Below, one piece after another: positions 59,815-64,000 of a DNA stretch of 64,000 nucleotides. A program made the position numbers and the translations under genes. The stretch is from Bradyrhizobium sp. BR13661. GTDB taxonomy: Bacteria > Pseudomonadota > Alphaproteobacteria > Rhizobiales > Xanthobacteraceae. The stretch lies in contig NZ_JARXWB010000010.1 of assembly GCF_029892425.1 (NCBI RefSeq), positions 62,001 through 126,000 of the forward strand, written 5' to 3'. The number at the start of each line of letters is the position of its first letter. The first letter of the stretch is position 1. The notes under the pieces were generated by a model. The model made no database searches. It was not told the DNA's origin and saw only the letters and a list, made by a program, of their open reading frames with translations.

Positions 59815-60852
59815 TCACAGCCGGAAGAAGCCGCGCCGCGCGAACAGCGGCGCGGAGACGCTGGCGATCAGCAGCGGATCGCAATGCAGCTCGGCGACGC
59901 GCCGCACCTCGTTGCTGGAGCCCATGACCAGCGGGACGCGCTGGTGCAGATTTTGGGCTGAGAGATCGAGGATGCGCTCGCGGCCGGTCGAAGCCGAGCC
60001 GCCGGCCTGCTCGATGATCATGGCCATCGGGTGCGCCTCGTAGACCAGGCGCAGGCGACCATCGCCATATCCGGCGCGCGCATCGGAGGGATACAGGAAC
60101 ACGCCGCCGCGGGTCAGGATACGATAGGCCTCCGCGACCAGCGAGCCGACCCAGCGCATGTTGAAATTGTGGTTGGCGGGCCCGTCGACGCCGGCAAGGC
60201 ATTCGTCGATGAAGGCGCGCACGGGCGGCTCCCAATGGCGGCGATTGGAGACGTTGATCGAGAACTCCTCGCAGGTCTCGGAGATCTGCACGGCGCTGCG
60301 CGCGAGACGGAAGCAGCCGGCCTTGCGGTCGAACGTGAAGATGTCGACGCCCTCGCCGAGCGTCAGCACCAGCGAGGTCTGGGGTCCATAGGTGACGAAG
60401 CCCGCGGCGAGTTGCACCGACCCGCGCTGATGGAAGGCCAGCGCGAGGTCATCGGGTGCGGGCAGGATCGAGAAGATCGTACCGACAGTCATATTGAGGT
60501 CGATGTTGGTGGAACCATCGAGCGGATCGATCGCGACACAGATTTTGGCGTCGCGGTCGCCGATCTGCGGTTCGCGCATCTCCTCTGACGCCAGTGCGGC
60601 GATCGGCAGCCTGCCGAGGCAGCGGCGCAGGATGGCATCGGCCTGCACGTCGAGATCGCGCTGGATGTCGCCGTCGCTGTTGCAGCCGGTGGTCAGGCCG
60701 GAGGCGTCCGCGAGATCGCCTGTCGCGATGAGGTCGGCGATCTCGATTGCGGCGGCGGCGATGGCGTCGACCGCAGCCGCCACGGCGAGCGCATGCGGCG
60801 CCGTCTCGGAATAGCGTTGAAGGTGGTCGTCCAGCCTGAGTTGCCCGGTCAT
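59815..60852 (-). CDS. cbbF: Fructose-1,6-bisphosphatase class I
   Basis: Hydrolyses FBP (and probably SBP) in RuBP regeneration. 345 residues, with the metal motif CVAIDPLDGSTNID, SEEMREP, VTYGPQTSLVLTLGEGVDIF, GGVFLYPSDARAGYGDGRLR and the C-terminal GSSNEVRRVAELH. First gene of the cbbFPTALSXE operon and therefore next to the CbbR-controlled promoter. Confidence 0.96.
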   Translation of the reverse strand: MTGQLRLDDHLQRYSETAPHALAVAAAVDAIAAAAIEIADLIATGDLADASGLTTGCNSDGDIQRDLDVQADAILRRCLGRLPIAALASEEMREPQIGDRDAKICVAIDPLDGSTNIDLNMTVGTIFSILPAPDDLALAFHQRGSVQLAAGFVTYGPQTSLVLTLGEGVDIFTFDRKAGCFRLARSAVQISETCEEFSINVSNRRHWEPPVRAFIDECLAGVDGPANHNFNMRWVGSLVAEAYRILTRGGVFLYPSDARAGYGDGRLRLVYEAHPMAMIIEQAGGSASTGRERILDLSAQNLHQRVPLVMGSSNEVRRVAELHCDPLLIASVSAPLFARRGFFRL

Positions 60853-60971
60853 CTGCGTCCATCCCCTTGCGGGCGCCGCATCCAGTTCCCTCCACTCGGG
60901 AGGTTGGTGCGGTCTGTCCCGGCACGACGAGATTGACAGGAGCGGCTTAATAAGGAAAATTTCTATTCATA
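60853..60971. promoter_or_regulatory. cbbF/cbbR divergent promoter with dyad
   Basis: 119 bp between divergent genes. The AT-rich part has ATAAGGAAA at 60950-60958 and its complement TTTCCTTAT at 60987-60995 just inside cbbR, 28 bp apart and straddling the cbbR ATG, as expected for autoregulation. TTATGAATAG next to it could carry LysR TNA-type half-sites. The cbb promoter must lie here. Confidence 0.6.
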
Positions 60972-61952
60972 ATGAGTGCCAAAGAATTTCCTTATAATGG
61001 TTCCGGCCACGCGGCGACCCACCAGCTCCGGCATCTGACGATCCGGCAGCTGCGTTCGCTTGCGGCGCTTTCGGTGAAGGGCAGCGTGACGGCGGCCTCG
61101 ACCCAGCTCGGGCTGACCCAGCCGGCCGTGACGCAGCAGCTTCGGCAACTTCAGGACCTCGCGGGTTTGCCGCTGGTGCAACGGACCGGCGACGGCATGC
61201 TGCTGACGGAGGCAGGCCGCGAGGTGCTGGCGCTTGCGGAGCGCGTCGAGGCCGCAATCACGGACTGCCAGGGCGCACTCGACCTGCTTGCGGGCAAGAC
61301 CGGCGGCACGGTGCATCTCGGCGCGGTCTCGACCGCGAAATATTTCGTGCCGCACGCGATCGCGGCATTCTCCAAACGCTCGCCGAAGATCGAGATCAAG
61401 CTGACGATCGGCAACCGCGAGGAGATCCGCGAGGCCATGCACGGCTACGAGCTCGATTTCGCCGTGATGGGTCGGCCGCCGGCCGATGTCAGCGTCGACG
61501 TGCGCCAGCTCGGGCGCAATCCGCACATCATCATCGCGCGCAAGGGGCACTGGCTGGAGAAGGATTCAGGCCTCAGCCTGACCGATCTCGTGCATGAGAC
61601 TTTCCTCACACGCGAGCCCGGCTCGGGCACGCGCACGCTGATGGAGGGCTTGTTCCAGAAGTCGGATCTCGAGCCGATCATCGGCATGGAGATGAGCAGC
61701 AACGAGACCATCAAGCAGGCGGTGATCGCGGGGCTCGGCATCGCCTTCATCTCGGCGCACACGGTGGCGCATGAGCTGGCCGAAGGGCGCCTCGTCGTGC
61801 TCGACGTCGCAGGCCTGCCGATCGTCCGGCAATGGTACGTGATCCGCCGCAGCGACAAGGTGCTGCTGCCGCCGGCGCAGGCGATGTTCGATTTCCTGGG
61901 ATCGGAAGGCGCGAATTATCTGCCTGAGCTGCCCGATTTCGGCGAGCGATAG
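60972..61952 (+). CDS. cbbR: LysR-type activator of the cbb operon
   Basis: 326 residues. N-terminal helix-turn-helix: LTIRQLRSLAALSVKGSVTA, ASTQLGLTQPAVTQQLRQLQ (about 22-65). Then the effector-binding periplasmic-fold domain (VHLGAVSTAKYFVPHAIAAF, ...FLTREPGSGTRTLMEGLF). CbbR proteins sense RuBP, PEP or other metabolites. The N-terminus has about 20 extra residues before the HTH. Placed back-to-back with cbbF. Confidence 0.95.
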   Translation: MSAKEFPYNGSGHAATHQLRHLTIRQLRSLAALSVKGSVTAASTQLGLTQPAVTQQLRQLQDLAGLPLVQRTGDGMLLTEAGREVLALAERVEAAITDCQGALDLLAGKTGGTVHLGAVSTAKYFVPHAIAAFSKRSPKIEIKLTIGNREEIREAMHGYELDFAVMGRPPADVSVDVRQLGRNPHIIIARKGHWLEKDSGLSLTDLVHETFLTREPGSGTRTLMEGLFQKSDLEPIIGMEMSSNETIKQAVIAGLGIAFISAHTVAHELAEGRLVVLDVAGLPIVRQWYVIRRSDKVLLPPAQAMFDFLGSEGANYLPELPDFGER

Positions 61953-61965
61953 CGCAAGCCGGGGC

Positions 61966-62058
61966 TCAGCCCATCAGCTTCATCGCGATCGTCGCCGCGA
62001 GGATGACGATGATCTGGAGCAGGCGCTGCGTCGTGAAGATGCGGTTGAAGGTGATCAT
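61966..62058 (-). CDS. 30-residue membrane peptide
   Basis: MITFNRIFTTQRLLQIIVIL then AATIAMKLMG: one hydrophobic helix with a basic N-terminal part (inside-positive). GGAG lies 7 nt before ATG 62058. It is convergent with cbbR (13-bp gap) and 31 bp after the next small gene. A plausible real small protein; function unknown. Confidence 0.5.
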   Translation of the reverse strand: MITFNRIFTTQRLLQIIVILAATIAMKLMG

Positions 62059-62089
62059 CGCGCGCTCCGGCCGTCGTGATGGTTAATGT

Positions 62090-62287
62090 TCAGGCGGCGA
62101 GCGGAACGCTGTAATCGGCGCGGGCCGCGAAATAGGCTTCCAGCTCGGACAGCGCGCGGGCTTCCCACTCGCTGGCCTGCTCGAGCAGCGACCAGCGCTG
62201 GCCCGGCCGGAACGCAGCGGTCTGGCGATAGAGCGATGCGATGCCGCGATAGCGGCGCACGTTCTCGAAAATGGCTTGACCGTTCAT
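62090..62287 (-). CDS. Small helical protein, ENVRRYR family
   Basis: 65 residues from ATG 62287: MNGQAIFENVRRYRGIASLY, RQTAAFRPGQRWSLLEQASE, WEARALSELEAYFAARADYS. Same family as the 48533 product. A longer frame upstream is not protein-like. The leader contains a small hairpin (CTCCCTCG...CGAGGGA). Confidence 0.75.
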   Translation of the reverse strand: MNGQAIFENVRRYRGIASLYRQTAAFRPGQRWSLLEQASEWEARALSELEAYFAARADYSVPLAA

Positions 62288-62412
62288 GTCGAAAACTCCC
62301 TCGTCATTCCCGCGAGGGAAAATGCGGCCAAATCTTTTTTGAAAAGTTAGCGGCGCGATCCGGCTGCGCGGATGGTTGCCGGACTGTTGCACGTGCGCAA
62401 CGCGCGTCCGGC

Positions 62413-62832
62413 CTATTGCGAATTCGTCGCCGCGCTCTCGCCTGACGACTTCAAGCCGCCGCGGCTGATGATGGCCATGGCCTTGCGGCAGAGATCGGCA
62501 AGGCCGATCAGGAGCACGGCGAGCAGGAAGAACAAATTGATGGAATCCGCGTCCGCAGGGGTCAGCGGGGCAATCTCGAACACCGGCGGCATGAACGCCC
62601 ACCACACCAGCGGCACGGTGAGCAGAGCTGCGAAGATGGCCGCTGGCGCGCCGGCGACAAGGCCGAGCACGAACAGGCTCGGCAGGAACGTTGCGAAATA
62701 GAGCTTGGCGCCGAGTGCGACGCAGACGCCTTGAATCGCAGCCGACGCTGCGACGACAATCAATCCGAGCAGAAATGCCTGCCACGACCATGGCCGTACT
62801 CGCGGTACGCCAACCAGTCCCGCACGCTTCAT
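62413..62832 (-). CDS. DUF4118-like four-helix membrane protein
   Basis: 139 residues from ATG 62832 (MKRAGLVGVPRVRPWSWQAF). Hydrophobic segments: FLLGLIVVAASAAIQGVCVA, YFATFLPSLFVLGLVAGAPA, IFAALLTVPLVWWAFMPP, INLFFLLAVLLIGLADLCRK. This is the transmembrane module found in KdpD-like histidine kinases (DUF4118), here with no kinase attached. Role unknown. Confidence 0.78.
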   Translation of the reverse strand: MKRAGLVGVPRVRPWSWQAFLLGLIVVAASAAIQGVCVALGAKLYFATFLPSLFVLGLVAGAPAAIFAALLTVPLVWWAFMPPVFEIAPLTPADADSINLFFLLAVLLIGLADLCRKAMAIISRGGLKSSGESAATNSQ

Positions 62833-62973
62833 AGGGCCTCCCCTGCCGCCGTTAACCAGGCCGCTTGCGACCAAAGTACTACAGCGGCCGGGAATCCGCG
62901 AGATGGAAATGGCGTCCGCCAAGCCGACCACACCGAGGCGTGGTAAACAGCCCCGGACAGCACAATCGTACCG

Positions 62974-64000
62974 CTATTCAGTCGCGGCATAGATCAAACT
63001 GGCGACCGGCAGCGCAAGGCCAATGGCCGAGGCCAGCGTCCAGCCGCCCTGCGCGAACGCCCAGGTGCCGAGCGCGGATCCGGCCGCACCGGCGGCGAAG
63101 AACGTCGCCATATAGAGCCCGTTGAGGCGGCTGCGATGCTCATGCCCGAGCACGAAGATGGCGCGGAAGCCCAGCACGACATTGCCCTGCACGCCGAAAT
63201 CGATCGCGATCGCGGCCACCACGAGGCAGGCAAGGTTGAGCATCGATCCGGCCGCGCCGACATGCGTGACCAGGAAGCCCAGCGCGACGAACAGCATCGC
63301 GGCGATGGTGGCGATGCGGCTATGTCCGCGATCGGCGAGCCTGCCTGCGATCGGCGCCGCGAACACGCCGGACACGCCGGCCAGCGCGAACAGCGCGATG
63401 CCGCTCTGGGTGAAGCCGAATTGGCTGGCAAGCTGCAGCGGCACCACCGTCCAGAACAGCGTGAAGGCGCCGAACAGCCCGGCCTGGTAGAGCGCGCGGC
63501 GCCGCAGCAGTGGCATGGTCCGCACCAGATGCGGCATTGACAGCAGCAGTTCGCCGTAATGCATCCGCGCCACCGGCTTGCGCGTCGGTAGCGTCACTCG
63601 AAGCACGACGATCAGCGCGATCATCAATGCCGCCGAGCAGAAGAACACCGCGTGCCACGACAGCGCCGCGGTGACGAAGCTCGAGGCCGGCCGCGCCAGC
63701 ATGATGCCGAGCATCAATCCGGTCGAGACGTTGCCGACGACGCGACCGCGAATGGCCTCCGGCGCAAGATGGGCGGCGTAGGGAATGATGATCTGCACCG
63801 CGACCGAGCCGAGCCCGATGAACAGCGCGGCGATTAGGAACGACAGCGCATGCGTCGCAAAGCCAGCCGCGATCAATGACGCCGCGCCGAGCGCGATGAC
63901 GGTGCAGATCAGCGTCCGGTTCTCGACGAGATCGCCGAGCGGCACGATGAACAGCAGCCCCGTGCCGTAGCCGATCTGCGTCATGGTCACGATCAGGCCT
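62974..64000 (-). CDS. MFS transporter, 5' end cut by window edge
   Basis: About 342 codons of a major facilitator permease. About ten transmembrane helices can be counted, including VPLGDLVENRTLICTVIALGAASLI near the edge and the cytoplasmic loop after helix 6. Other parts: PYAAHLAPEAIRGRVVGNVS, GLFGAFTLFWTVVPLQLASQ, ADRGHSRIATIAAMLFVALG. The N-terminal two or so helices lie off the right edge. Resembles YnfM/DHA1-type drug or sugar efflux pumps; substrate unknown. Confidence 0.88.
   Translation of the reverse strand, partial: GLIVTMTQIGYGTGLLFIVPLGDLVENRTLICTVIALGAASLIAAGFATHALSFLIAALFIGLGSVAVQIIIPYAAHLAPEAIRGRVVGNVSTGLMLGIMLARPASSFVTAALSWHAVFFCSAALMIALIVVLRVTLPTRKPVARMHYGELLLSMPHLVRTMPLLRRRALYQAGLFGAFTLFWTVVPLQLASQFGFTQSGIALFALAGVSGVFAAPIAGRLADRGHSRIATIAAMLFVALGFLVTHVGAAGSMLNLACLVVAAIAIDFGVQGNVVLGFRAIFVLGHEHRSRLNGLYMATFFAAGAAGSALGTWAFAQGGWTLASAIGLALPVASLIYAATE

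Overview
The window is a high-GC chromosomal stretch, very probably from a Bradyrhizobium-like alphaproteobacterium (Nitrobacteraceae, Hyphomicrobiales). This rests on three things. The Calvin-cycle operon has the order cbbF-P-T-A-L-S-X-E with a divergent cbbR and a form I 'red-type' RuBisCO. The dispersed palindromic repeats look like those common in that genus. Many of the housekeeping and small hypothetical proteins have the expected style. The species call is inference. I see no rRNA, tRNA, CRISPR array or intact transposase gene. Both window edges cut a gene: aroC on the left and an MFS transporter on the right.

Layout. 1-9.8 kb holds housekeeping genes: aroC, a histidine phosphatase, fabI, an ECF sigma factor with its membrane anti-sigma factor, a DnaJ-like protein, a surface lipoprotein, pdxH, an SDR and a methyltransferase, and CorA. 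10-13 kb has envelope functions (L,D-transpeptidase, DUF4424, extensin-like peptidase). 13-23.5 kb is mixed metabolism: acyl-CoA ligase, MBL hydrolase, glutaryl-CoA dehydrogenase, a RibB with a degenerate RibA-like tail, an aminotransferase, and an extradiol dioxygenase with a small XRE regulator. 23.5-26.9 kb is a mosaic accessory patch. It contains a small His-rich secreted protein, a 315-bp duplicated fragment of it fused to a palindromic element, and two 70-bp direct repeats bracketing a DUF418 membrane protein. 26.9-32.4 kb carries an aldo/keto reductase, a PhoD-type phosphatase, and a nitronate monooxygenase and SDR pair divergent from an HxlR regulator.

32.5-45.6 kb is the most unusual part. 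A 2,097-residue cytoplasmic hybrid histidine kinase contains about 25 chained HAMP units, a GAF domain and three receiver domains. It is followed at once by a receiver-PAS-HWE kinase, and the pair is flanked on both sides by islands of small proteins of about 43-125 residues. Several of these are under 60 residues and would be missed by ordinary gene callers. 45.9-52 kb continues a stress and signalling theme: a DegP-type protease with a strong hairpin over its translation start, a universal stress protein, and a FIST sensor overlapping a GGDEF/EAL protein.

52.1-62 kb is the Calvin-Benson-Bassham operon on the minus strand, tightly packed from cbbF to cbbE, with cbbR divergent and a dyad around the cbbR start. 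After it come a 30-residue membrane peptide, a small helical protein, a DUF4118-like membrane protein and the partial MFS transporter.
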